A stretch of DNA of 64,000 nucleotides from an uncultured Prevotella sp. (GCA_947169685.1 CAMVQS010000001.1:62001-126000); one strand, 5' to 3'; counted from the stretch's first letter, positions 50,538 through 60,706 are shown. Translations and numbers: made by a program. The notes: a model not told the origin generated them from the sequence alone.

Positions 50538-53513
50538 AAACATATAAAAAGAAACGTATTTCTCTTTGCCATGCTTGCAGCATCGCCACTGACAATCAGT
50601 GCACAGACCGCTGATGATGCTGATTCTGCCGTGGTGAAAAAGAAAGTCCATGTTGCTTTCCGTGACAAGGATGCCGATCATCTTCTCGGAGGTGTTTCCT
50701 ATGTTGATATGGAAGAGTTGCAGAAGAAGGATTATACCATGGGCAGTCTCGAAGACATGCTCGGACTTGTCAGTGGATGGAACGGCAACAACCTTTGGGG
50801 AATGGACAATGAACGTCTGGATAATAATGACAACAGCAATCTCCCGCTTGTTATCATTGATGGCGTAAAGCGTCCGTCCAACAACGTGCTACCCTCTGAG
50901 ATTGAACAGATTACCTTCCTGAAGGGTGCACAGGCTGTTGTGCTCTATGGTGCCAAGGGTGCCAAGGGTGCCATCTTGATTACTACTAAGCGTGGCAAGA
51001 TAGATGGTCTTCAGATTACAGCCAACGCCAACACGGGCTGGCACTTCGCCAAGGAGTTTCCAGAGTATCTGGGCTCTGCAGAGTACATGACACTCTATAA
51101 TGAAGCATGTCTTAATGATCATCTTTCCACTGGAGCAAAGTATTCCCAGCAGGACATCTACAACCATGCTTCTGGCTTGAATCCTTATCGTTATCCCAAC
51201 GTCAACTATTATTCAGATGAGTATATCCGCAAGGCCTATAACCGTTCTGAAGCAACGTTGGAGATTCAGGGTGGTGGTACACGTGCTCACTTCTACACGA
51301 ACATCAACTACTACCGCAGTGAAGACCTCCTGAACTTCGGTCCCGCAAAGGATAACTATACCGATCGTTTCAGTGTACGTGGTAACGTCGATCTCGTTGT
51401 CAACAAGGTCATCAAGGGCTTTGCCAATGCCAGTGCTACCTTCTACAATGAGAACAAGAACAAGGGTAACTTCTGGGGTGAGGCAGCTACCATGCGTCCT
51501 AACTTCCCAGAGAACGCAGCACCGCTGATTCCTATCGATATGGTCGATCCCAATGCTTCCAAGGCTCTTGCTATCCTTGGTAAGTCGCTCAACCTGCTCG
51601 ATGGAAAGTATTTCCCCGGTGGTACGAAAGCCAATCAGACCAATGCCATTGCAGACTGCTACTTCGGTGGTAAGACAACAGGCGTTAGCCGTCAGTTCCA
51701 GTTCGATGCCGGCATCATCTACGATATGAACAAGTTTGTGAATGGCTTGTCGTTCAAGACGTTGTTCTCCATCGACTATGCTGCCAGCTATAATCTTTCA
51801 TACAACAACACGTATGCGGTATTTATCCCGACATGGAGTAACTACAACTCCGTAGATGCTATTGTGGCTCTTACTCAGCAGAACGATGAGTTGGTCACTG
51901 GTCACATGTCTCAGTCAGATAGTAAGTATCGTCAGACCATCAGTTGGAATGGTCATTTCGACTACGACCATACCTTTGCTGGTAAGCATCACGTAACAGG
52001 TATGTTGCTGGCCAATATGTACACAACCACAGCCAGTGGTACATACCATCGCTATGCTAATGCCAACTTAGGTCTGCAGGCAGGTTATGACTATATGGGT
52101 CGTTACTTTGCAGAGATGTCGTTGGCAGGTGTTCATTCTGCTCGTCTTGCAGAAGGTCATCGTGAGGCCATCTCGCCTTCTCTCACCATTGGTTGGAATA
52201 TCGCCAAGGAGTCTTTCATGCAGGGTAGCTTCGTTGACGACCTGCTGATCAGTGCATCCTACAGCAATCTGAACGAGGATATTGATGTATATATGACAAG
52301 AGATGGTAAAGAAGTTTACTATTATCTGTATGATGCCCTATGGTCAACGGCCGGTAGCGGCTTTTCGTGGAACGAGGGTTCTACTTCTAACCTGACTTAT
52401 TCTACAACGGGTAACAACCCCGAGCTAGACTTCATCCATCGCAAGGAATTTTCGGTCAGCCTTCGTGGTTCATTCTTCAAGAAACTGATTAGTGCTGAGC
52501 TCACCTTCTTCAATACGGATATGGACGGCTATATCATCCAGAACCCGACCACGTTCCCCTCACATCTGGCAGGTGGTCTTTCTGGTAGTTCCTTCAAGCC
52601 GACCATCAACAACAATATTCAGAACCGCAAGGGCCTTGACTTCAGCATCACTGCTCAGAAGCAGTTTGGTAAGGTTCACGCACAGCTTGGAGTTGTCGGT
52701 ACCTATCTCAAGACAGAATGGAAAAAGTTCGATGAAATCATAGATGAAAACGCACCCGAGAAATATACAGCAGGACGTGCTCTTGATGTTATTTGGGGTT
52801 ACAAATGTCAGGGATTCTACACGGCAAACGACTTCGACTACAACTCAGAGACAGGTACATACAAGCTCAAGGAAGGTCTCCCGACTTCAAAGCTGAGTGG
52901 TAGCAGTAACCTTCAGCCTGGTGACCTGAAGTACGAGGACGTTAATGGCGACGGTTTCATCGATAAAAAAGACTTGGTTGACCTTGGCAGATCTGGTACC
53001 GTTACTTATCTGGACCCCAATGGTAATCCTTACACCAATGCTTTAGGTAGCATTGGTACTCCTTGGAACATTGGTGTGAACCTTACGCTCAAGTATAAAA
53101 ACTGGACACTCTTCGTGCTGGGCAATGGTAACTTTGGTGGCAAGGGCATGATGAACGGCAGTTACTATTTCATGAGTGGTGACGCCAAGTACTCGGTCAA
53201 TGCCCGTAACCGTTGGACACCCGAGACTGCTACTACGGCTACACACCCGCGTCTGACCACATTGGCAACGGCTAACGGCGAGGCATCCACCTTCTGGCTT
53301 TACAGCACCGACCGTTTCAACCTTCGTAAGGTACAGCTGACCTACGACTTCCCGGAGGAATGGTTCGACGGAAAGATTGTCAAGGCGCTCTCAATTTATC
53401 TAAATGGAAACGACCTCCTCACCTTCTCGAAGCATCGTAAGATGATGGAGACCAGCGTAGGCTGGGCACCCCAGACTCGTTTCTATAATCTCGGTGTTAA
53501 GGTAACCCTCTAA
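50535..53513 (+). CDS. xusC: SusC/RagA family TonB-linked outer membrane protein (XusC-like)
   Basis: GAQAVVLYGAKGAKGAILITTKRG plug motif; C-terminal YNLGVKVTL. Confidence 0.92.
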   Translation: MKHIKRNVFLFAMLAASPLTISAQTADDADSAVVKKKVHVAFRDKDADHLLGGVSYVDMEELQKKDYTMGSLEDMLGLVSGWNGNNLWGMDNERLDNNDNSNLPLVIIDGVKRPSNNVLPSEIEQITFLKGAQAVVLYGAKGAKGAILITTKRGKIDGLQITANANTGWHFAKEFPEYLGSAEYMTLYNEACLNDHLSTGAKYSQQDIYNHASGLNPYRYPNVNYYSDEYIRKAYNRSEATLEIQGGGTRAHFYTNINYYRSEDLLNFGPAKDNYTDRFSVRGNVDLVVNKVIKGFANASATFYNENKNKGNFWGEAATMRPNFPENAAPLIPIDMVDPNASKALAILGKSLNLLDGKYFPGGTKANQTNAIADCYFGGKTTGVSRQFQFDAGIIYDMNKFVNGLSFKTLFSIDYAASYNLSYNNTYAVFIPTWSNYNSVDAIVALTQQNDELVTGHMSQSDSKYRQTISWNGHFDYDHTFAGKHHVTGMLLANMYTTTASGTYHRYANANLGLQAGYDYMGRYFAEMSLAGVHSARLAEGHREAISPSLTIGWNIAKESFMQGSFVDDLLISASYSNLNEDIDVYMTRDGKEVYYYLYDALWSTAGSGFSWNEGSTSNLTYSTTGNNPELDFIHRKEFSVSLRGSFFKKLISAELTFFNTDMDGYIIQNPTTFPSHLAGGLSGSSFKPTINNNIQNRKGLDFSITAQKQFGKVHAQLGVVGTYLKTEWKKFDEIIDENAPEKYTAGRALDVIWGYKCQGFYTANDFDYNSETGTYKLKEGLPTSKLSGSSNLQPGDLKYEDVNGDGFIDKKDLVDLGRSGTVTYLDPNGNPYTNALGSIGTPWNIGVNLTLKYKNWTLFVLGNGNFGGKGMMNGSYYFMSGDAKYSVNARNRWTPETATTATHPRLTTLATANGEASTFWLYSTDRFNLRKVQLTYDFPEEWFDGKIVKALSIYLNGNDLLTFSKHRKMMETSVGWAPQTRFYNLGVKVTL

Positions 53514-53516
53514 TAG

Positions 53517-53544
53517 AATTGACAATTGATAATTGAAAATTATG
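53517..53544. repeat. 7-bp repeat AATTGAN ending in a start codon
   Basis: AATTGAC AATTGAT AATTGAA AATTATG; ATG at 53542. Confidence 0.85.
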
Positions 53545-55371
53545 AAGACAAGAAATATTATATTGTATTTTATCGGTCTCCTCGCCTTCTGCTCATGCCA
53601 AGATATGTTTGAGCCGGCAGACGAAAACAACCGACAGGAGGATGCCATGTACGAGGAGTCAAAGTATGCAGACGGACTGCTGATGTACGGCTATGGTCGT
53701 CTTCCCTATCTGACGACCACCCAGACGGACATTGCTACGGATGACGCTGTGACCAACAACCAAACCAATAGTTATAAGCTCATGGCGGAGGGAGCATGGC
53801 AATCAGATAACAACCCGATGTCTCAGTGGGACAACTGTAAGGATGGTATCCAGTATATCAACCTCTTTCTCACAAAGGTGGAGAAGGTGAAGTGGGCTCC
53901 CAGTGCCGTTTCTAAGCAGCAGATGTTCATTGACCGTCTGAAGGGCGAAGCCTTCGGTCTCCGTGCCATCCTCTATTACTATTTGCTACAAGCACATGGT
54001 GGCTATGCAGACGATGGCGTGCTCTATGGTGTGCCCTTGCTGACAACCCCCGAGGACGGTAGTTCCGACTTCAACCAGCCGCGTGCCACGTTTGCTGAGT
54101 GTGTTCAACAGATCTTTGCCGACTGCGACAGTGCTATGGCACTGCTTCCATACGATTATGAGAATATCTCCACTGATGCGGAGATACCTGCCAAGTATAA
54201 GGAGCTTGGTGCTTATCTGACCAGTTACAACCTCGTGTTCGGTAGCAAGGCTTCTGGTCTCCTGTCTGCCAAGGTGGCTGAAGCAACGAAGGCACAGGTC
54301 GCCCTGCTCGCAGCAAGTCCTGCCTTCCGCGACCAGAGCGGTGTCACTTCTGCTGAGGCTGCAACGCTTTGTGCCAATGTTCTCAAGCGCATTGGCGGAA
54401 TGGAAGGTTTCGACAAGACGGGTAATAAGGACTGGTTCCAGTCTGCTTTTAAATCAATGATTGAGACAGTGGCCAATCCTGAAATCCTCTGGCGTGAAGA
54501 CCGTCAGAAGAATGCCTCTCAGGAGCGCGAGAACTTCCCGCCGACGCTGTATGGCAACGGCCGTGTCAATCCGTCGCAGAACCTCGTTGACGCTTTCCCT
54601 ATGCGTAGCGGTCGTCCTATCACGGATCCTGCTTCTGGTTACAACCCCAATGACCCATACGCCAATCGTGACCCGCGTCTTGCTGATAATATTCTCTATA
54701 ATGGCAGAACATTACGAAAGAGCGAAATCATCACAGGTACCTATCCTAAAATAAATGATAAGGGTATAGCCGAGTATGACGATAACTTAAACTATCGTAG
54801 CACTTCAACGCGTACGGGCTATTATCTGCTGAAACTGCTTCGCGACGATGTCAGCCCGCTGTCAAGTTCAATCATCGAGCAGCAGCACATCTATCCGCGT
54901 ATCCGTTACACGGAAATCTTCTTGGCATATGCTGAAGCAGCCAACGATGCCTGGGGACCTAAGGCTGACCCGATGGGTGTAGGTTTCACGGCTTACGACG
55001 TCATCAAGGCCATTCGCGAGCGTGCAGGACTTGCAACTGATGAGATTGGAATGCCACTTCCAGAAGGCGATACTTATCTTGAGGAGTGTGCTAATGATCA
55101 GGCTAAGATGACAACGCTGATCCGTAACGAGCGTCGTCTTGAACTCTGCTTCGAGAACAAACGTTTCTGGGATCTCCGTCGTTGGATGATGCCGCTCAAT
55201 GAAACGGTGAAGGGTATGAAGATTGACCGCAACGAAGAAACCGGTGAACTGACTTATACCGTCATTAACGTTGAGGAGCGTAAATACGATAACTCTTATC
55301 AGTGCTACGGCCCCATTCCAAAGGGCGAAGTGCTCAAATGGAGTAACCTCAAGCAAAATAAGGGATGGTAA
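53542..55371 (+). CDS. xusD: SusD/RagB family glycan-binding lipoprotein (XusD-like)
   Basis: Lipobox AFCSCQDMFEP; GLRAILYYYLLQAHGGYADDGVLYGVPL; LCFENKRFWDLRRW. Confidence 0.92.
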   Translation: MKTRNIILYFIGLLAFCSCQDMFEPADENNRQEDAMYEESKYADGLLMYGYGRLPYLTTTQTDIATDDAVTNNQTNSYKLMAEGAWQSDNNPMSQWDNCKDGIQYINLFLTKVEKVKWAPSAVSKQQMFIDRLKGEAFGLRAILYYYLLQAHGGYADDGVLYGVPLLTTPEDGSSDFNQPRATFAECVQQIFADCDSAMALLPYDYENISTDAEIPAKYKELGAYLTSYNLVFGSKASGLLSAKVAEATKAQVALLAASPAFRDQSGVTSAEAATLCANVLKRIGGMEGFDKTGNKDWFQSAFKSMIETVANPEILWREDRQKNASQERENFPPTLYGNGRVNPSQNLVDAFPMRSGRPITDPASGYNPNDPYANRDPRLADNILYNGRTLRKSEIITGTYPKINDKGIAEYDDNLNYRSTSTRTGYYLLKLLRDDVSPLSSSIIEQQHIYPRIRYTEIFLAYAEAANDAWGPKADPMGVGFTAYDVIKAIRERAGLATDEIGMPLPEGDTYLEECANDQAKMTTLIRNERRLELCFENKRFWDLRRWMMPLNETVKGMKIDRNEETGELTYTVINVEERKYDNSYQCYGPIPKGEVLKWSNLKQNKGW

Positions 55372-55373
55372 TC

Positions 55374-55401
55374 AATTGAAAATTGAAAATTGAAAATTAT
55401 G
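55374..55401. repeat. 7-bp repeat AATTGAA ending in a start codon
   Basis: AATTGAA x3 AATTATG; ATG at 55399. Confidence 0.85.
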
Positions 55402-56520
55402 AAACTGAAGAAATATATATATGGAATAGCCTTGGGAGTATTTTCGCTCACCTTTGCATCATGTTATAATGCAGACAGAGAGTTCCCTGACTATGAAGGA
55501 GGCACAACGGCCTACTTCGCATATCAGTTCCCGGTGCGTACGCTCATACTTGGTAACGACATCTACGACAACACACTTGATAACGAGCATAAGTGTCGTA
55601 TCTGGTCAACCATGGGCGGAGCATACGGTGGACGTGACGCATACGTAGATATTGTTGTTGATGAGACACTCTGCGATAATCTCTACTTTATGGATGTAAA
55701 CGGAAATGCAGCAGAACCTGTACGTCCGATGCCATCAAACTATTATACGCTGCTTTCCAGCAAGATTCCTTACAATGGCAATCAGCGCGGCTATGTAGAA
55801 GTACAGTTTACTGATGAGTTTTTTGCCAATGAACATGCCATTGAGAACTACTATGTCATTCCTCTGCGCATGATGAACCCAACAGGCATTGACCATATTC
55901 TCACGGGTACACCGCGCGAAGGTCTCGATCCCTCTCGTACGAATACAGAGGATTGGGATGTGCTGGCCAAGGACTATGTGCTTTACTGTGTGAAGTATAT
56001 CAACCCGTGGCATGCAAAGTATATCCGCCGTGGTGTTGACAAAGTGACGGAAAAAGGAACTACTACGGAAGTAATCCGTAAGGACTTCTCACTGGTTAAT
56101 ACTGATACCGAGCGTTACACGGAGAACCCTGTGAATGCGAACGATGAGGTATGCAAGATTACCACCAAGAACATGACACAGGCCATCTTCCCAGTATCGT
56201 TCAAGACTTCTGGCGCTTCCATCTCTTGTAACCTGATTCTTACCTTCAATGGTAATCAGTGTACGGTATCTACCGACGATGAGAATGTCACAGCCACCGG
56301 CTCCGGTGAATTCATCGCCAAGGGAACCGAGCGTGCAGAATACAAGGACTACCAGTGGGGAAGCATGAACGGACAGCCTGTCCAGCGTGACATCCTCCGT
56401 CTGGCTTACGAAGTAAACTTCGGTGACAAGAATATTCAGGTATCTACTGCCGACACGCTGGTCGTTCAGACACGTGAGTCAAACCAGAAGGACTTCTTCT
56501 CAACCAAATACATTAAATAA
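55399..56520 (+). CDS. xusE: XusE-like surface lipoprotein (DUF1735/DUF4361-type)
   Basis: Lipobox FASCYNADREFPDYEGGTTAYFAYQFPVRTL typical of DUF1735 proteins; sits directly after a SusC/SusD pair. Confidence 0.8.
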   Translation: MKLKKYIYGIALGVFSLTFASCYNADREFPDYEGGTTAYFAYQFPVRTLILGNDIYDNTLDNEHKCRIWSTMGGAYGGRDAYVDIVVDETLCDNLYFMDVNGNAAEPVRPMPSNYYTLLSSKIPYNGNQRGYVEVQFTDEFFANEHAIENYYVIPLRMMNPTGIDHILTGTPREGLDPSRTNTEDWDVLAKDYVLYCVKYINPWHAKYIRRGVDKVTEKGTTTEVIRKDFSLVNTDTERYTENPVNANDEVCKITTKNMTQAIFPVSFKTSGASISCNLILTFNGNQCTVSTDDENVTATGSGEFIAKGTERAEYKDYQWGSMNGQPVQRDILRLAYEVNFGDKNIQVSTADTLVVQTRESNQKDFFSTKYIK

Positions 56521-56538
56521 AAATAGGAGGCTAAGAAT

Positions 56539-58209
56539 ATGAATAAGATTTTCAGAAACTTATCTCTGATGTTGGTTGCAGGGGCGCTTGCTGTTTCCTG
56601 TGCCGACTATAATGTGACAGACGATTTCACGGCAGAGCCCGATCCCTCTGTTGTCGTGCCTTACAAGGACTTGGCTCCAGTCAAATCATATATTGACAGA
56701 GAAAAAAATCCGAACTTTGTGCTTGGCGCTCAGCTCAAGGTGGCTGACTTCAACAAGCAGGAACTGGCTCATGCTGCGGCAGTGACCAACTTCGATGATG
56801 TTACCTTCGGTACTACCCTGATGGCTGGTTCCATTGTTAACGCCAAGGGTGTGATGAACTTCCTCGACATGAAGGACCTGCTTGACCATGTGGAGGAAAT
56901 AGATGGTACGGTATTCGGCAGTCCGCTCTTTGCCAATGCTAATCAGGCTGACGATTGGCTGGCCACGCTGACCGCTCCTATCGAGATTGTTGTCGAGTAT
57001 GTAGAGGGTAAAGTTGTTAACTACAACGACTCAACTTCGTTTCATGGTACTATAGATAATGCCAAGGGTAAAGCCTCTATTGTCAACTATGATAATCAGA
57101 AAGTGCTTCAGATTGGTTCTACCTCTAATGTTCGTATCATTGAAGGCTTTGAGGTAGATCCGCTTGCTAAATATACCACTACGTTCTGGGCAAGATCAGA
57201 CAAAGAACTTACTTTCACAATTACCTTCTCAGGTCAACAAGTCGAAGGAAACGGTACTAATGGAAAGTGGGTTCTTAAACCTGGTAAATGGACAAAGTTC
57301 GTGATTGAGAGCCAGAGTGCACCTGACGCTACGGAGGGTTATCTGAGAATAGAGAACGGTAAGAATGGTACCATGAATATTCAGAAGGTGCAGGTAGGTT
57401 ACTACCCTGACAACCATCGCCCGCAGACAGATCAAGAGAAGAAAGACACTATTAACTATGCTGTCAAGGCATGGTGTGAAGGTGTGATGAAGATCAACGA
57501 AGGTCGTATCACCTCCTTCGACCTCATTGACGAGCCCATCGATACAAAGTCAGTATTGGAGAACGGCATGTTTGACCTCAAGCACGCTACTACAGACAAG
57601 ATCTTCTGGCAAGACATTCTCGGCAGTGAGCAGTATGCTCCTGTTGTGGCAAGAGAAGCCCGCAAGGCATTCGAAGAGAATGGCGGTGAGGCGAATGCGC
57701 TGAAGCTCTTTATCAGTGAGAAAGGTCTTGAAGACCAGAAGGTATATGAGAGCCTGAAATACTGGATTGGCATCTGGGATGCAAACGGTGCCAAGATTGA
57801 TGGTATCAATGCCAAGTTGAATCTCAGCTATAGCGAGGATGCTGCCACGCAGGAGGCTAACAAGGCAACACTGAACACGCTGCTTGACAACCTTGCTGCT
57901 ACTGGCAAACTCATCCGTCTCTCTAACTTCGACATTACCTATAAGGATGCTACGGGTGCCAACGTGACAGCAAAAGACATCAAAAGTGCTCAGCGCCAGC
58001 AGTTAGCTGACTACTATGCTTACGTCATCAAGGCTTATATGAGCAAGATTCCAAGCGACAAGCAGGCTGGTATCTGTAAGGGTAATATGCTTGACACGAA
58101 TGATCCTGTAGGCCTCTGGGCTTATGAAACGATTGATGCCAAGGGTACCAAGGACTGGGTGCGCACTGCTACTTACAAGGCATTCTGTGATGCGCTTGCT
58201 GGACAGTAA
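56539..58209 (+). CDS. GH10-fold lipoprotein with inserted CBM-like domain, predicted non-catalytic (surface glycan-binding)
   Basis: Lipobox VSCADYN; GH10 scaffold readable (FVLGAQLKV..., ITSFDLIDEPI, KIDGINAKLNLS, LIRLSNFDITY) but with catalytic residues replaced. Confidence 0.85.
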   Translation: MNKIFRNLSLMLVAGALAVSCADYNVTDDFTAEPDPSVVVPYKDLAPVKSYIDREKNPNFVLGAQLKVADFNKQELAHAAAVTNFDDVTFGTTLMAGSIVNAKGVMNFLDMKDLLDHVEEIDGTVFGSPLFANANQADDWLATLTAPIEIVVEYVEGKVVNYNDSTSFHGTIDNAKGKASIVNYDNQKVLQIGSTSNVRIIEGFEVDPLAKYTTTFWARSDKELTFTITFSGQQVEGNGTNGKWVLKPGKWTKFVIESQSAPDATEGYLRIENGKNGTMNIQKVQVGYYPDNHRPQTDQEKKDTINYAVKAWCEGVMKINEGRITSFDLIDEPIDTKSVLENGMFDLKHATTDKIFWQDILGSEQYAPVVAREARKAFEENGGEANALKLFISEKGLEDQKVYESLKYWIGIWDANGAKIDGINAKLNLSYSEDAATQEANKATLNTLLDNLAATGKLIRLSNFDITYKDATGANVTAKDIKSAQRQQLADYYAYVIKAYMSKIPSDKQAGICKGNMLDTNDPVGLWAYETIDAKGTKDWVRTATYKAFCDALAGQ

Positions 58210-58218
58210 TGAACTCAT

Positions 58219-58261
58219 AATTGTTCAGGAAGACAAGATAAGTCTCGTCTTCCTGGCAATT
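58219..58261 (+). promoter_or_regulatory. intra-operon stem-loop between GH10-like and multi-CBM genes
   Basis: AATTG-tt-CAGGAAGAC ... GTCTTCCTG-g-CAATT; no U-tract. Confidence 0.55.
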
Positions 58262-58331
58262 ATTACTCTGAATAATTATTATTAATCTTTTATTAATTCA
58301 TTTTATTTATTAATCTAAAATTATTTCTATT

Positions 58332-60644
58332 ATGAAGAAATTATTTACACTTCTTGTTCTCTTGACATGTTTCTTGGGAGCAAAGGCAGAGTGGGTACAA
58401 GATTACAGTATCGACTACTCTACGAAGAACAATTTCCCATTCTTCGTCATGGGTTATGTACCCGAGTGGGTTGATGGTGTCATGACCGACTATGGTGCAG
58501 ACTACAGGTATGCGACTCAGGCAGATCTTGACGGTGACGGTGACGCTAAATGGAAAGATGGAGAGTCTTCTGTTGGTACCGCTATGGCTGGTTCTACAGA
58601 GTATCAAAAGGTAACAGGTGCTGGCCCATATTGGCACCAGTATTTCATTGCTGATGGTGTTCCTATGGAACTTGATGGTACTTATACCATTAAGGCAATG
58701 GTTAAGTCTTCTGCTGCAGTCACCGCAAATCTTCAGTTTGGAAACTGGGGAAAACTCAAAGAGACACAGGTTACTATCCCTCAAAGTAATGATTTCCAGG
58801 AAGTAGAATGGGAAGTTACGGGTTGCTTAAATGCAGGTAATGGCTTTATCTGTATCCAGCCTGGTACCTCTACTGCTACTATCGAATGGAAGTCGCTGAA
58901 GGTTTTCCACAATCAGAAGGCACAGCGCCCGACAGTATGGCAGCAGTGGCTCACCAACGATGGTAATTCTATCATACCTGATGTAGCACATACTAACAAG
59001 TATGTTGGTGATGCAGAAACTGCATGGCCGGCATGGGCACTTGAGACAACCGATGGCATCAACGCCAACTGGAGAGGTGAACAACCTAACTTAATTTGTG
59101 CATGGGCTTTGACCATGGGTAGGAACTTTGATGATCAGTGCCCCGCTGAGGTTAGTAAAGATAGCTATCGCGCTCGTCCTTTCCCTGCTGACATCGAGTT
59201 AGAGCCAGGAACTACCAACCACGTATTCGCTGTTCATGTAACGCAGATTGATGTTATTGATGCTCCAGAACCCGATGTGAACTCTGTCGCATGGTCTAAC
59301 CAGTTCTGGATTGAGTCTCCTAAAGGTTGGAAAGAAGGCGAACAGGTTAAGATTAAGTTCCGCTATAAGGCAGAGCATGCATGTAAGGTAGGTACTCAGA
59401 TCCACAAGCAGCGTCCTTCTGACTATCTCCATTGGCAAGCTGTTGATGATGTTTCGTTCACTACGGAGTGGCAGGAATTCGAGAAGGTTGTTACCTTCAG
59501 CTCTGCTCAAGCAGGCGGTTTCTCTCTGGCATTCAACCTGTGCAGTGATGCGGACAATGGCCGCACTCCTAATGTATTCTACTTCGACGACCTTTCTTGG
59601 GAGACAATGAAGCTTGACGAGGGCTTCTTCGTTGCAGGTTCTAACACTACTACAGGTCTCCAATATGACTTTGACAATGCCACCCAGTTCGAGGAACATG
59701 CATATGATGATGACTACGATTACGTAGCTACTATTGGTGAGAAGGACGCTTATGTCAATGAAATTATGATTTCTACCGTTCGCGGTAACGATACTCAATT
59801 CAAGAGTAATACGCTGAAGCCCAAATCCGTTATCACTTCAAGCGATCCTGATAACTGGATTGAATATACTGCAGCAAGTCTTGCTAAAGTGACACTTCCT
59901 GCTGCTGGTATTTGGAGGGTTTACATTGATACTCATTACACATCTATGGCATTCGAGCAGATTGAAGGTGATGAAATTGTAGAGAAGGAACCCGTTGATA
60001 TCGTTACTAACCCAACCGAGAATGTTATTAACGGACAGGAAAGACAGCCGACAGCTGCTGAGCAGCCCGCAGATGAGGAGGCAGGAACCCCGGCAGGTAC
60101 TGGCCAGCCTTGGGATAACCAGTTCTTCATTGTTGCTAACCGTGCGCTTGAGAAGGGCGAAGTTACGGTTGTCAAGTTCAAGTATAAGGCTTCTCGTGAG
60201 GCAAAGTCTTCTACACAGTGCCACGGTGAACCAGGTGCCTACAAGCACTGGGCAGCTATCGGTGATGTAAACTTCACGACTGAATGGCAGGACTTTGAGA
60301 CAGAACTTACTGTTGCTAATGAGGCAGACGGCATGAAGTCTATTGCCTTCAACTTGGCTGAAATCAAGGATGCTTGCATTTATGAGATTAAGGACGTTCA
60401 GTGGTATCTGAAAGACGAGACTCTTGATGAGGGTAAGACTTGGGAGAACCTGATTGACGCAACTGGTGGTGCAAACTTCCTCAAGAAGGAAGGTGCAGGT
60501 AATGCTATTGAACCCACAGGTATCAACGGTGTCATTTATACCACAACTGGTTCTGACGTAATCTATAACCTCTCTGGCCAGCGTGTGTCTAAGGACTACA
60601 AAGGCGTTGTGATTAAGAACGGTCGCAAGGTCGTGATTAAGTAA
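58332..60644 (+). CDS. secreted multi-CBM (CBM4/22-like modules) protein with C-terminal sorting-like tail
   Basis: Two homologous modules (AWSNQFWIESPKGWKEGEQVKIKFRYKAEH...; PWDNQFFIVANRALEKGEVTVVKFKYKASRE...); tail VIYNLSGQRVSKDYKGVVIKNGRKVVIK. Confidence 0.8.
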   Translation: MKKLFTLLVLLTCFLGAKAEWVQDYSIDYSTKNNFPFFVMGYVPEWVDGVMTDYGADYRYATQADLDGDGDAKWKDGESSVGTAMAGSTEYQKVTGAGPYWHQYFIADGVPMELDGTYTIKAMVKSSAAVTANLQFGNWGKLKETQVTIPQSNDFQEVEWEVTGCLNAGNGFICIQPGTSTATIEWKSLKVFHNQKAQRPTVWQQWLTNDGNSIIPDVAHTNKYVGDAETAWPAWALETTDGINANWRGEQPNLICAWALTMGRNFDDQCPAEVSKDSYRARPFPADIELEPGTTNHVFAVHVTQIDVIDAPEPDVNSVAWSNQFWIESPKGWKEGEQVKIKFRYKAEHACKVGTQIHKQRPSDYLHWQAVDDVSFTTEWQEFEKVVTFSSAQAGGFSLAFNLCSDADNGRTPNVFYFDDLSWETMKLDEGFFVAGSNTTTGLQYDFDNATQFEEHAYDDDYDYVATIGEKDAYVNEIMISTVRGNDTQFKSNTLKPKSVITSSDPDNWIEYTAASLAKVTLPAAGIWRVYIDTHYTSMAFEQIEGDEIVEKEPVDIVTNPTENVINGQERQPTAAEQPADEEAGTPAGTGQPWDNQFFIVANRALEKGEVTVVKFKYKASREAKSSTQCHGEPGAYKHWAAIGDVNFTTEWQDFETELTVANEADGMKSIAFNLAEIKDACIYEIKDVQWYLKDETLDEGKTWENLIDATGGANFLKKEGAGNAIEPTGINGVIYTTTGSDVIYNLSGQRVSKDYKGVVIKNGRKVVIK

Positions 60645-60706
60645 GAGACAAGGTTATCGTGAAGTAAGATTTTATCTTAAAGATAAATATTAGAACTTTA
60701 CATTTG

